DNA from: Streptomyces lasiicapitis
GTDB taxonomy: Bacteria > Actinomycetota > Actinomycetes > Streptomycetales > Streptomycetaceae
Assembly: GCF_014646335.1 (NCBI RefSeq)
Contig: NZ_BMNG01000020.1
Span: 1 to 64,000, forward strand
Direction of reading: 5' to 3'
DNA: 64,000 nucleotides
The notes beneath the pieces are model-generated. The model was not told the origin of the DNA, did not search any database, and saw nothing but the letters and a program-made list of their open reading frames with translations. This document shows positions 16,731 through 24,936 of this stretch, piece after piece; positions within the stretch are counted from its first letter, which is position 1; every line of letters begins with the position of its first letter. A program made the position numbers and the translations under genes.

Positions 16731-18023
16731 ATGGCCGCCAACCCAAGGACTGGGGCGGGGGCGCGGCGGACGGCCGCGGGCCTTGCCGCACTCATGGTCT
16801 GCACGGCGGCCCTGGCCGGGTGCGCCGACGACTCGCCGGGCGCCAAGGGGGGCGCGCACGGGGCGAAGAAGCCGGCCGGTGCTCCGGCGCCCAAGGCCGC
16901 GGTGCGCATGATCGGGGACGGCTCGACCGCGTTCACCGGTCAACAGCCGCTGCTGCCCAGGCCCGAGCGCCTCAGACCGGGCCAGAAGCCCCCGCAGTTC
17001 GTGGTGTTCTCCTGGGACGGCGCGGGCGAGGACGGCCAGAAGCTGTTCTCGCACTTCCGCAAGGTCGCCAAGCGCAACGACGCCACGATGACGTACTTCC
17101 TCAGCGGCGTTTACATGCTTCCCGAGGAGAAGCGGAGGCTCTACAAGCCGCCGCAGCATCTCGAAGGCAGCTCGGACATCGGCTTCAACGACCGCGCCGG
17201 AATCAAGGACACCGTGGACCAGCTCCGCGGCGCCTGGCTCGAGGGCAACGAGATCGGCACCCACTTCAACGGCCACTTCTGCGGCACGGGCCGGGGCGTC
17301 GGCGAGTGGTCGGTCGAGGACTGGAAGAGCGAGATCGGCCAGGCCAAGTCCTTCGTGAAGGCCTGGAAGACCAACACCGGTCTGAAGAAGGCAGCCCCGC
17401 TGCCCTTCGACTACGACCGGGAACTCATCGGCGCCCGCACCCCCTGCCTCGAAGGCCGCACCAACTTCATGCGCGCGGCCCGCGAACTCGGCTTCCGCTA
17501 CGACACCAGCGGCGTGAACAACCAGCTCTGGCCCAAGAAGAAGGAGGGCCTGTGGGACCTGTCGATGCAGCTCGTGCCGGTCCCGGGCCGCGGCTTCGAG
17601 ACGCTCACCATGGACTACAACTTCATGGTGAACCAGTCCGGTTCGACCTCTCAGGGCGACCCGGACCAGCACGAGTACTGGGGCGACCAGATGCGTGACG
17701 GCCTGCTCCGCGGCTTCGCGCGCGCCTACGACGGCAACCGCGCCCCGCTGATCATCGGCAACCACTTCGAGTCGTGGAACGGCGGCACGTACATGCGCGC
17801 CATCGAGGAGACCATCGAGCGCGTCTGCACCAAGCGCGAGGTGCGCTGCGTGTCCTTCCGGCAACTCGCCGACTGGCTGGACGCGCAGGACCCGCAGGTC
17901 CTGGACAGGCTGACCCGGCTCGGCGTCGGCAAGGCCCCGAAGGAGGGCTGGCGCCCCTACCTGTCCGCCAGGCCCGCCCCGGCGCCCAAGGGAGTCCCGG
18001 GCGCGGAGCCGGCCAAGCGGTGA
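16731..18023 (+). CDS. Polysaccharide deacetylase-like lipoprotein
   Basis: 430 residues. The signal peptide ends in a lipobox, LAGC, with lipidated C31. The mature part resembles carbohydrate esterase 4 proteins: SWDGAGED replaces the usual catalytic TFDDG, and GTHFNGHF supplies an HxxxH metal motif. These proteins deacetylate cell-wall or surface polysaccharide, but the altered first motif makes activity uncertain. A Gly/Ala/Lys linker (residues 35-55) follows the lipobox, and a Pro/Ala/Lys tail ends the protein. It is convergent with the ATPase gene downstream. Confidence 0.75.
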   Translation: MAANPRTGAGARRTAAGLAALMVCTAALAGCADDSPGAKGGAHGAKKPAGAPAPKAAVRMIGDGSTAFTGQQPLLPRPERLRPGQKPPQFVVFSWDGAGEDGQKLFSHFRKVAKRNDATMTYFLSGVYMLPEEKRRLYKPPQHLEGSSDIGFNDRAGIKDTVDQLRGAWLEGNEIGTHFNGHFCGTGRGVGEWSVEDWKSEIGQAKSFVKAWKTNTGLKKAAPLPFDYDRELIGARTPCLEGRTNFMRAARELGFRYDTSGVNNQLWPKKKEGLWDLSMQLVPVPGRGFETLTMDYNFMVNQSGSTSQGDPDQHEYWGDQMRDGLLRGFARAYDGNRAPLIIGNHFESWNGGTYMRAIEETIERVCTKREVRCVSFRQLADWLDAQDPQVLDRLTRLGVGKAPKEGWRPYLSARPAPAPKGVPGAEPAKR

Positions 18024-18040
18024 TCAAGCCGTAGCGGTGA

Positions 18041-19030
18041 TCAGGCCGTAGCGGCGGCCGGGCACTCACGCAGGACGAAGTCGGGGTCGACCTGGGCGGC
18101 CAGGTCGACCCCGGTCCGCTCGCTGCCCCAGCTCCGCGCGTTCTTCAGGTGGAAGTGGACCATCTGGTGGGTGTACCGCTCCCAGTCGCGGCTGTCGTAC
18201 GTGGCGTCGGCCGCGTCCTGGAGCGTCTTCAGGGCGAGGTGGTTGCCCTCCTCCAGGAGTGCGAACCGGGGCGGACGGCCCTTCTCCATGGAGCGCACCC
18301 AGTCGGAGTGCCCGACGGTCACCAGGAGGTCGTCGCCGACCTGCTCGCGCAGGAAGTCGATGTCGTCCTGGCCCTGCACCTTGTTGCCCACGACCTTGAG
18401 GGCGACGCCGAAGTCGCGTGCGTATTCCTTGTACTGGCGATAGACGGAGACCCCCTTCCGGGTCGGCTCGGCGACGAGGAACGTCATGTCGAAGCGGGTA
18501 AACATCCCGGAGGCGAAGGAGTCCGAGCCCGCGGTCATGTCGACCACCGCGTACTCGTCGCGGCCGTCGACCAGGTGGTTCAGGAGCAGTTCGACCGCTC
18601 CCGTCTTCGAGTGGTAGCAGGAGACACCGAGGTCGGCTTCGGTGAACTGCCCGGTGACCATCAAACGGACGGCGCCGCCGTCGAGTTCCACGGCCCGCGC
18701 ACACGTCTCGTACACCGGGTTGTCCTCGCAGACCCGCAGCAGCCGCGAGCCCTCGCCGGGCGGAGTCGTCTTGATCATCGAATCGGAGCCGGCGATGCGC
18801 GGGTTGGTGCCGCGCAGATAGTCCTTGATCAGCGGCAGCCGCCCGCCCATCGCCGGCAGTTCGGCGGCCTGCTCCTCGTCGAGGCCGAGCGCGGCGCCCA
18901 GGTGCTGGTTGATGTCGGCGTCCACGGCGATGACCGGGGCGCCGGTGGCGGCGAGGTGACGGATGAAGAGCGAGGACAGCGTGGTCTTGCCGCTGCCGCC
19001 CTTCCCGACGAAAGCGATCTTCATGTTCAT
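18041..19030 (-). CDS. CooC/ArsA-like P-loop ATPase (SIMIBI class)
   Basis: 329 residues. The N-terminal KIAFVGKGGSGKTTLSSLF is a deviant Walker A motif of MinD/ParA/CooC ATPases, followed by VDADINQHLG (switch I) and VVDMTAGSDSF (Walker B/switch II). The role is unknown; CooC-like members load metal cofactors, others position proteins. Two in-frame ATG codons (19030 and 19024) begin the gene. It is divergent from the Fic-like gene with a 116-bp shared promoter region. Confidence 0.82.
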   Translation of the reverse strand: MNMKIAFVGKGGSGKTTLSSLFIRHLAATGAPVIAVDADINQHLGAALGLDEEQAAELPAMGGRLPLIKDYLRGTNPRIAGSDSMIKTTPPGEGSRLLRVCEDNPVYETCARAVELDGGAVRLMVTGQFTEADLGVSCYHSKTGAVELLLNHLVDGRDEYAVVDMTAGSDSFASGMFTRFDMTFLVAEPTRKGVSVYRQYKEYARDFGVALKVVGNKVQGQDDIDFLREQVGDDLLVTVGHSDWVRSMEKGRPPRFALLEEGNHLALKTLQDAADATYDSRDWERYTHQMVHFHLKNARSWGSERTGVDLAAQVDPDFVLRECPAAATA

Positions 19031-19133
19031 GTAGCGTAGCCGCGCCCTCTTCCGCCGGGCGCCGTTCGGGAGAAGAGAGCGCCGGTTCGCGTGAAGAAGA
19101 CCACTCCTTCGTGGCGGGTGAGCCGGTGGTGCG

Positions 19134-19139
19134 TAGGGT
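19134..19139 (+). promoter_or_regulatory. -10 box of a probable leaderless promoter
   Basis: TAGGGT ends 7 nt before the ATG at 19147 with no ribosome site between them. Confidence 0.35.
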
Positions 19140-19146
19140 CGTACTC

Positions 19147-19962
19147 ATGAGTACGAATGCCGATCCGCTGGTGGCCCTGGGCGCGCTGCCCGGCGTCCCC
19201 GACTCCGTGGACTCCGTGCGCAAGGCCGTCGACCGGGTCTACGGCCACCGGGTCATGCGGCGCCGCAGCAATGAGGTCACCGCCGAGGCTGCGCTGCGCG
19301 GCGCGCGGGGGTCCGCGGCGCTGTCCGGCGCCGAGTGGGCTCTGGAGGAGGTCCGCAGGCGCAGCGACTTCGGCGGCGAGGGCGACGCCCGCGTGATGGG
19401 CGCCGCGCTGCGGCTGACCGCCGAGGCGGGGCAGCTCCTGAGCATCTGGCGGCAGTCGCCGCTGCGGGTCCTGGCGCGCCTGCACCTGGTCGCCGCGGCC
19501 GACGCCGACGAGGCCGCGGGCCGCCCGCGACTCGCGGGTGAGCCGGTCGAAGAGCCGCTGATCGAGCTGGAGTTGCCGGACGCGAAGGAGGTGGCGGGCC
19601 GCCTCGAAGGGCTCGCGCAGCTCGTCATCGCGGGGAGCTCGGCACCGGCCCTGGTGACGGCGGCCGTGGTGCACGGCGAGCTGGCGGCCCTGCGCCCCTT
19701 CGGCTCGCACAACGGCCTGGTGGCACGCGCGGCGGAGCGCATCGTCCTGGTGGGCAGCGGTCTCGACCCGAAGTCCATCTGCCCGGCCGAGGCGGGCCAC
19801 GCGGAACTGGGGCGCGCGGCCTACGCGGGTGCCTTGGAGGCGTACGCGTCCGGCACGCCGGAGGGCATGGCCGCCTGGATCGCCCACTGCGGCAAGGCGG
19901 TTGAGCTGGGCGTCAGGGAGTCGACGGCGGTGTGCGAGGCGCTTCAGCGCGGCGCGGCGTGA
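19147..19962 (+). CDS. Fic-like protein with decayed catalytic motif
   Basis: 271 residues. The helical layout and the segment HGELAALRPFGSHNGLVARAAERIVL resemble the Fic core HPFxxGNGRxxR, where His attacks ATP to AMPylate proteins. Here the motif His is Leu and the GNGR is HNGL, so classical AMP transfer seems lost. The homologue in S. coelicolor was annotated as an oxidoreductase, for which I see no support. The ATG at 19147 (MSTNADP) is chosen over 19111 because of the -10-like box. It is followed by a strong hairpin and then the 6S-like RNA locus. Confidence 0.6.
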   Translation: MSTNADPLVALGALPGVPDSVDSVRKAVDRVYGHRVMRRRSNEVTAEAALRGARGSAALSGAEWALEEVRRRSDFGGEGDARVMGAALRLTAEAGQLLSIWRQSPLRVLARLHLVAAADADEAAGRPRLAGEPVEEPLIELELPDAKEVAGRLEGLAQLVIAGSSAPALVTAAVVHGELAALRPFGSHNGLVARAAERIVLVGSGLDPKSICPAEAGHAELGRAAYAGALEAYASGTPEGMAAWIAHCGKAVELGVRESTAVCEALQRGAA

Positions 19963-20010
19963 GGGCCCGGGGCGGGGGTGCCGCCTGAGTGGCGGGCCCT
20001 GAACAGGGTT

Positions 20011-20038
20011 GCGGCGGTACGAGAATTCGTACCGCCGC
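20011..20038 (+). terminator. Terminator-like hairpin after the Fic-like gene
   Basis: A perfect 12-bp stem, GCGGCGGTACGA with its complement, and a 4-nt GAAT loop lie 50 nt after the stop codon. No T-run follows. Confidence 0.65.
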
Positions 20039-20039
20039 T

Positions 20040-20335
20040 GGCATGTTCACCGGGTTACCAAGCGTCCTCGAATATTTGCCCATCAGGTCGGGACTTTGCC
20101 CGTCACCTGGTGCGGCTGGCCCGTAATCGACGGGTCGACGTCGCGTGGGTGCTCGATGTTCATGCTTCGGTCCGTGGGGCCAATCATTGCGGTTAAAGGT
20201 AATCCTCTCGGATGTCCTTGGTCTCGCGGGCCGTTGACTCCTTTGTACTCCTGTCCTGGGGTAAGCGGAAGCCCTGGCTGCACTTCTTTACTTTTAGGTT
20301 CAAACAAGGGTGAATCGGACAAGGGTTTCCGGCCG
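20040..20335. ncRNA. Candidate 6S-like RNA locus (scr3559 homologue)
   Basis: The Fic-like and HAD genes on either side correspond to S. coelicolor SCO3559 and SCO3558, between which a 6S-like RNA, scr3559, has been reported. This 430-bp gap carries no plausible protein and has lower G+C than its flanks in 20180-20320. I could not fold the 6S structure (long stem with a central bulge) by eye and do not know the strand or ends. The call rests on synteny. Confidence 0.4.
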
Positions 20336-20393
20336 CCTCCTGGATGCCGGTCAGTCACCGTCCCCTGGAGGCCCGGTCGCGGTCTCCAGGAGG
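20336..20393 (-). terminator. Hairpin directly after the HAD phosphatase gene
   Basis: CCTCCTGGA (20336-20344) can pair with TCCAGGAGG (20385-20393), and an alternative inner stem CCTGGAG/CTCCAGG (20364-20370/20384-20390) competes with it. The structure abuts the stop codon of the HAD gene. Confidence 0.35.
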
Positions 20394-21218
20394 TCAGCCG
20401 GCGGCCGCGCGTCGGCGGCTGGCGAACCAGACGAGGCCCGCGGTGGCCGCCGCGGCGCCGACCGCGGCCACTGCGACGAGCGCCGGACGGGGTGGCGCGG
20501 GCAGCCGCTGCTTGAGCCGCACCGGGCGGTGGAAGTCGAGAATCGGCCACCCGCGCGCGAGGGCCTCGCGGCGCAGCGCCCGGTCCGGATTGACGGCATA
20601 GGGGTGGCCGACGGACTCGAGCATCGGCACGTCCGTGACCGAGTCGCTGTAGGCGAAACAGCGCTCCAGGTCGTACCCCTCCGACTCGGCGAGCTCCCGC
20701 ACGGCCTCCGCCTTGGTGGGTCCGTACGCGTAGTACTCCACCTCGCCCGTGAAGCAGCCGTCGTCGCCGACGACCATGCGCGTGGCCACCACCCGGTCCG
20801 CGCCGAGGAGTTCACCGATCGGCTCGACCACCTCGGCACCCGAGGTGGAGACGATGACGACGTCGCGTCCTGCGGTGTGGTGCTCCTCGATGAGGGAGGC
20901 CGCCTCGTCGTAGATGATCGGGTCGATCAGGTCGTGCAGCGTCTCCGCGACGATCTCCTTGACCTGCTCCACGTTCCAGCCGCGGCACAGCGAGGACAGG
21001 TACGAGCGCATCCGCTCCATCTGATCGTGATCGGCGCCGCCAGCGAGGAACACGAACTGGGCATAGGCGGTCCGCAGCACCGCCCTGCGGTTGATCAGCC
21101 CGCCTTGGTAGAACGACTTGCTGAACGTCAGAGTGCTCGACTTCGCAATGACCGTCTTGTCCAGGTCAAAGAACGCGGCTGTGCGGGGCAAGGAGTGGTT
21201 TTCCACGAGCCTGAGCAT
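20394..21218 (-). CDS. HAD-IB family hydrolase (SerB-like), membrane-tailed
   Basis: 274 residues. All four HAD motifs are readable: FFDLDKTVI (nucleophile Asp), VSTSG, the lysine of GPTKAEA, and YSDSVTDVPML. This group resembles phosphoserine phosphatases; relatives act on lipid or small phosphate esters. A single hydrophobic helix (VAVAAVGAAAATAGLVWFA) before a basic tail probably anchors it to the membrane. The S. coelicolor homologue is annotated as linked to morphological differentiation. It is divergent from the Tad-like operon. Confidence 0.88.
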   Translation of the reverse strand: MLRLVENHSLPRTAAFFDLDKTVIAKSSTLTFSKSFYQGGLINRRAVLRTAYAQFVFLAGGADHDQMERMRSYLSSLCRGWNVEQVKEIVAETLHDLIDPIIYDEAASLIEEHHTAGRDVVIVSTSGAEVVEPIGELLGADRVVATRMVVGDDGCFTGEVEYYAYGPTKAEAVRELAESEGYDLERCFAYSDSVTDVPMLESVGHPYAVNPDRALRREALARGWPILDFHRPVRLKQRLPAPPRPALVAVAAVGAAAATAGLVWFASRRRAAAG

Positions 21219-21354
21219 AGGCGCCCACCATTCGGCGTAAGCTGAGGCGCGTGGGTTTGCCTGAGAAGGCTCTCGGGTACACCATGGAAGTCACGGATCG
21301 TTCGCGACCGTGCTAACCCGGTCTGGCTCCTCCCCCCCCGAGTCGGACCGAGGG

Positions 21355-21389
21355 GACGACCCCCGCTCTCCCCCCCGGCGGGGGTCGTC
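21355..21389 (+). terminator. Terminator-like hairpin in the ssd leader
   Basis: A perfect 12-bp stem (GACGACCCCCGC and its complement) with an 11-nt pyrimidine-rich loop. It lies 355 bp upstream of ssd, so it may end a small RNA or attenuate the operon. Confidence 0.55.
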
Positions 21390-21557
21390 GCATGTCCGGG
21401 TGGGTTTTCTCCTCTCATTCCTGATCTTGTCTGATCGCCGGGGCCTTTCGTTTGCCCGAACGGCGCCGATGCCGCGCGTCCAAGATCCGTCACTGTGCGT
21501 AAGCGTGGGGCTGCGCTGTGGAAGTCGTTCGAGGCGTCACCGGTATGGGTGAAGGAG

Positions 21558-21604
21558 ATATTCACAGCCAGCGCCTTCTCCACAGTTATTCACCAAGATC
21601 CACA
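21558..21604 (+). repeat. Four phased DnaA-box-like 9-mers
   Basis: ATATTCACA (21558), TTCTCCACA (21576), TTATTCACC (21586) and AGATCCACA (21596) each resemble the TTRTCCACA box with one or two mismatches. Three lie exactly 10 bp apart. Binding by DnaA is unproven. Confidence 0.35.
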
Positions 21605-21743
21605 CGATTTCCGGGATCGCAGCACGCTTGATTCCGCTCGTGAAGTTCATGGCCGGATTCCATTGGCCGGTCTTCGCGTAGGCGGATCCGGATGCGCACA
21701 GGCGCGCATTCGAAGGACTTGCAGCGAGAGGGGGGCAAAGATC

Positions 21744-22862
21744 GTGGCTGGAGTCATTGCGTGCGACACGCCGCCGCCGTCCGAGGGACACGCCGGCGGA
21801 CCATTGATCGTCACGGAGGACGTGGATCTGCTGGACGACCTGCTGCGGCTGTGCGCCGCGGCGGGGGCGCGCCCAGAGGTGCACCACGGCGTGCCGGAGC
21901 GCGGCGGGGGATGGGAGGCCGCCCCGCTCGTCCTGGTCGGGGACGACGCGGCGGACCGGGTGCGCGGGGCCGCACGGCGGCGCGGAGTCGTGCTCGTGGG
22001 GCGGGATCAGGATGATTCGGGCGTCTGGCGGCGGGCCGTGGAGATCGGCGCGGACGACGTGCTGATGCTGCCGGACGGCGAGCAGTGGCTCGTGGACCGC
22101 ATCGCCGACGTCGCCGAGGGCGTGGGGCGGCCCGCGCTCACCGTCGGCGTCATCGGAGGCCGCGGCGGCGCCGGGGCCTCCACCCTGGCCTGCGCCCTGG
22201 CCGTCACGGCGGCGCGCGCCGAGCGGCGCACCATGCTGGTCGACGCCGACCCGTTGGGCGGCGGGCTCGACGTGCTGCTCGGCGGAGAGGCCGCCGAAGG
22301 GCTGCGCTGGCCCGCCTTCGCGCAGTCGCGGGGCCGCGTCGGCGGCGGCGCCCTGGAGGAGTCCCTGCCCGCGCTGCACGACCTGCACGTCCTGAGCTGG
22401 GACCGCGGCGACACTCCGGCCGTCGCGCCGGAGGCCGTGCGGGCCGTCCTCGCCGCCGCCCGCAGGCGCGGCGGCGTCGTGATCGTGGACTTGCCGCGCC
22501 GGGTCGACGAAGCGGTGGCGGAGGCCCTCGCACAGCTCGACGTCGGCCTGCTCGTCGTGCCGGCGGAGCTGCGCGCGGTCGCCGGAGCCCGGCGGGTGGC
22601 GTCCGCGGTGAGCATGGTGCTGCGCGACCTGCGGGTCGTGGCCACTCCCGGACCCGGCGCGTCGGGCGGCGACAGGCTGGACGCGGACGAGGTGGCACGG
22701 CTGCTCGGCCTCCCTCTCGTCGGCGAACTGCCCTGGGAGCACGGCCTCCTGACGGCACAGAGCGGCGGACGGCCGCCCGGCGGCACGACGCGCGGGCCCC
22801 TCGCCCGGTTCTGCGGGGCCTTCTGGGAGCGGCTTCCCGCCGAGGCCGGAGGGGGCGTATGA
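21744..22862 (+). CDS. ssd: Septum site-determining protein Ssd / CpaE-like ATPase
   Basis: 372 residues from a GTG at 21744 preceded by AGAGGGGGG. An N-terminal receiver-like region (residues 1-125) is followed by a ParA/MinD-type ATPase domain with the deviant Walker A GGRGGAGAST near 138-147 and VDADPLGGGLDVLLG. In actinobacteria this MinD-like protein opens the tad-like locus and affects septum placement when expressed in excess; in Tad systems the equivalent CpaE localises pili. The final lysine of a classical Walker A is absent (GAGAST). Its stop overlaps cpaF. Confidence 0.85.
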   Translation: MAGVIACDTPPPSEGHAGGPLIVTEDVDLLDDLLRLCAAAGARPEVHHGVPERGGGWEAAPLVLVGDDAADRVRGAARRRGVVLVGRDQDDSGVWRRAVEIGADDVLMLPDGEQWLVDRIADVAEGVGRPALTVGVIGGRGGAGASTLACALAVTAARAERRTMLVDADPLGGGLDVLLGGEAAEGLRWPAFAQSRGRVGGGALEESLPALHDLHVLSWDRGDTPAVAPEAVRAVLAAARRRGGVVIVDLPRRVDEAVAEALAQLDVGLLVVPAELRAVAGARRVASAVSMVLRDLRVVATPGPGASGGDRLDADEVARLLGLPLVGELPWEHGLLTAQSGGRPPGGTTRGPLARFCGAFWERLPAEAGGGV

Positions 22863-24073
22863 GCGCGGTCGTGGGCGCCCGGATGCTCGACGGAGTGCGG
22901 CAGTGGCTCGCGGCCAACGGCACCGAGCCCACCCCGGCGCGGGTCGCCGAGGCACTGCGGGCACAGGGCCGGGTCCTGGGGGACACCGAAATCCTCGGCG
23001 CGGCCGAGCAGTTGCGCTCGGAACTGGTGGGCGCGGGCCCGCTGGAGCCGCTGCTCGCCGACCCGTCGGTGACCGACGTGCTGGTGTCCGCGCCGGACCG
23101 CGTCTGGGTGGACCGCGGCGGCGGCCTGGAACTCACGGACGTCTCCTTCCGGGACGCGGCGGCCGTGCGGCGCCTCGCCCAGCGGCTCGCGGCCGTGGCC
23201 GGCCGGCGCTTGGACGACGCGCGGCCCTGGGTGGACGCCCGGCTGCCGGACGGCACCCGCCTGCACGCGGTACTGCCGCCGGTCGCCGTCGGCTCCGCGT
23301 ATCTGTCGCTCCGGGTCGTGCGGCCACGCGCCTTCACGCTCGCGGAGCTGGTCGCGGCGGGCACGGTTCCGCCCGGCGGCGAGCGGGTGCTGCGCAGGCT
23401 GCTCGACGCCCGCCTCTCTTACCTCATCAGCGGCGGAACGGGCAGCGGCAAGACGACGCTCCTGAGCACCCTGCTCGGCCTGGTCGGGCCGGGAGAGCGC
23501 ATCGTCCTCGCCGAGGACTCCGCCGAACTGCGCCCCGAGCACCCGCACGTGGTGCGCCTGGAGGCCAGGCCGGCGAACCAGGAGGGAGTGGGCTTCGTCG
23601 GCCTGGACGACCTGGTGCGCCAGGCACTGCGGATGCGCCCCGACCGGCTGGTGGTGGGCGAGGTGCGGGGCGCCGAGGTGGTGCACCTGCTGGCCGCTCT
23701 GAACACGGGCCACGAGGGCGGCTGTTGCACGGTGCACGCCAACGCCGCCGCGGACGTACCGGCCCGTCTGGAGGCGCTGGGCACGGCCGCCGGGCTCGAC
23801 CGGGCCGCGCTGCACAGCCAGCTCGCGGCCGCCCTGTCGGTGGTCCTCCACCTCGCCCGCGACCGGGCGGGGCGGCGCCGGATCGCCGAGGTGCAGGTGC
23901 TGGAGCGCGGCGCTTCGGGCCTGGTGGCGACGGTGCCCGCGCTGCGCTGGGGCGAGCGGGGCTTCGTCAAGGAGCGCGGCTGGCCGCGGCTGAGCGCATT
24001 GCTCGGGGGCCGGGGTGACCGGAGCGACCAGGGCGACCGGGTTGATTGGGTCTCTCGGGGTGAGGGGGCATGA
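22859..24073 (+). CDS. CpaF/TadA-family secretion ATPase
   Basis: 404 residues, cytoplasmic AAA+ type motor of Flp/Tad-like pilus assembly. Walker A is SGGTGSGKTT (K198), followed by the Asp box VLAEDSAELRPEHPHVV, Walker B MRPDRLVVGEVRG, and the His box GHEGGCCTVHANAA. The N-terminal 100 residues form the usual winged domain. It overlaps both ssd and tadB by ATGA. The last 15 residues (GDRSDQGDRVDWVSRGEGA) are low complexity. Confidence 0.93.
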   Translation: MSAVVGARMLDGVRQWLAANGTEPTPARVAEALRAQGRVLGDTEILGAAEQLRSELVGAGPLEPLLADPSVTDVLVSAPDRVWVDRGGGLELTDVSFRDAAAVRRLAQRLAAVAGRRLDDARPWVDARLPDGTRLHAVLPPVAVGSAYLSLRVVRPRAFTLAELVAAGTVPPGGERVLRRLLDARLSYLISGGTGSGKTTLLSTLLGLVGPGERIVLAEDSAELRPEHPHVVRLEARPANQEGVGFVGLDDLVRQALRMRPDRLVVGEVRGAEVVHLLAALNTGHEGGCCTVHANAAADVPARLEALGTAAGLDRAALHSQLAAALSVVLHLARDRAGRRRIAEVQVLERGASGLVATVPALRWGERGFVKERGWPRLSALLGGRGDRSDQGDRVDWVSRGEGA

Positions 24074-24936
24074 GCGCGGCGGCGGTGTGCGGTGCCGCCC
24101 TGTGCGCGGGCGGCTCGGTGTGGCTGCTCGGCGGGCGGGCTCGGGCCACTCGGGGGCTGCGGCGGGCTCGGGCACTGCTCGCGGTGGGCGGCCCGGCGAA
24201 GACGCCCAGGTGGCAGCGGGGGCTCACGTGGGCGCGTGGGCGCCTGGGGTACGAGGTCTGGGTCCTGGTGGCCGGGGCGGCCGTAGGGCTGCTGGGGGAC
24301 TCCTTCCTGCCCCTCCTCGCGGGGGCGGTCGGCATGCCCCTCGCGGGCCGGGTGCGACGGGCCCGGGAGGCGCGCCAGGAGCGGGAGCGGCGGGCCGACG
24401 CGGTCATCGCGCTGTGCGGGGCGTTCGCCGGTGAGGTGCGGGCGGGGCGGCAGCCCGGGCAGGCGCTGCGTACGGCCGCGGAGGCCGGTGAGGGGACCGG
24501 CCGGGGGCTCGGCGGGGCGCGGACCGGGGTGCTCGCGGCGGCGCGGTTCGGTGGGGACGTGCCCGCCGCGCTGCGGGAGGCGGCCCGCGATCCGGGTGCC
24601 GAAGGTCTCCTCGGGCTCACGGCGTGCTGGCGGGTCGCGGTGGACCGGGGCGCCGGTCTCGCGGCGGGCCTGGACCGCCTCGAAGCGGCGCTCCGCGCGG
24701 AGCGGGACCAACGGGCCGACCTGCGCGCGCAGTTGGCGGGCGCCCGGTCGACGGCCTTGATGCTCGCCGGACTTCCCGTCCTCGGCCTGCTGATGGGCGT
24801 CTCTCTCGGGGCCGACCCGCTGCGGGTGCTGTTCCACACCGGAGCGGGTCTCGGCTGCCTGCTCGTGGGCGGAGTGCTGGAGGGCGCGGGCGTGTGGTGG
24901 GCGCTGCGGATCATGCGGAAGGCGGAGGGGCGATGA
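24070..24936 (+). CDS. TadB-like inner-membrane platform protein
   Basis: 288 residues. Helix pairs lie near residues 5-20 and 60-85 and again at 235-280, around a cytoplasmic T2SSF domain (ADAVIALCGAFAGEVRAGRQPGQALRTAAE... GLDRLEAALRAERDQRADLRAQLAGAR). This is the type II secretion/F-domain fold that forms the membrane platform for pilin assembly. It is coupled to both neighbours by 4-nt overlaps. Confidence 0.85.
   Translation: MSAAAVCGAALCAGGSVWLLGGRARATRGLRRARALLAVGGPAKTPRWQRGLTWARGRLGYEVWVLVAGAAVGLLGDSFLPLLAGAVGMPLAGRVRRAREARQERERRADAVIALCGAFAGEVRAGRQPGQALRTAAEAGEGTGRGLGGARTGVLAAARFGGDVPAALREAARDPGAEGLLGLTACWRVAVDRGAGLAAGLDRLEAALRAERDQRADLRAQLAGARSTALMLAGLPVLGLLMGVSLGADPLRVLFHTGAGLGCLLVGGVLEGAGVWWALRIMRKAEGR

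Larger units (their letters stand above)
21219..21743. other. Long regulatory gap before the Tad-like operon
   Basis: This 525-bp gap separates the HAD gene from ssd. It carries a strong hairpin at 21355 and phased DnaA-box-like sequences near 21560-21600. An in-frame extension of ssd to 21495 is open but shows no family similarity. A small RNA (scr3558) has, I believe, been reported from the equivalent S. coelicolor gap, so the hairpin may end such a transcript. Confidence 0.45.

Noticed and set aside
20181..20340. A second tRNA or a riboswitch near 20190-20330
   Set aside because: No cloverleaf, T-loop GGTTCGA or known aptamer core could be aligned by eye; only the synteny-based 6S candidate was kept.
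21495..21743. Longer N-terminus of Ssd from 21495
   Set aside because: The added 83 residues are not family-like, and a strong ribosome site precedes the GTG at 21744.
22007..24175. A 722-residue minus-strand frame over the Tad-like genes
   Set aside because: Low-complexity Pro/Arg/Ala sequence with no domain; antisense shadow of ssd and cpaF.
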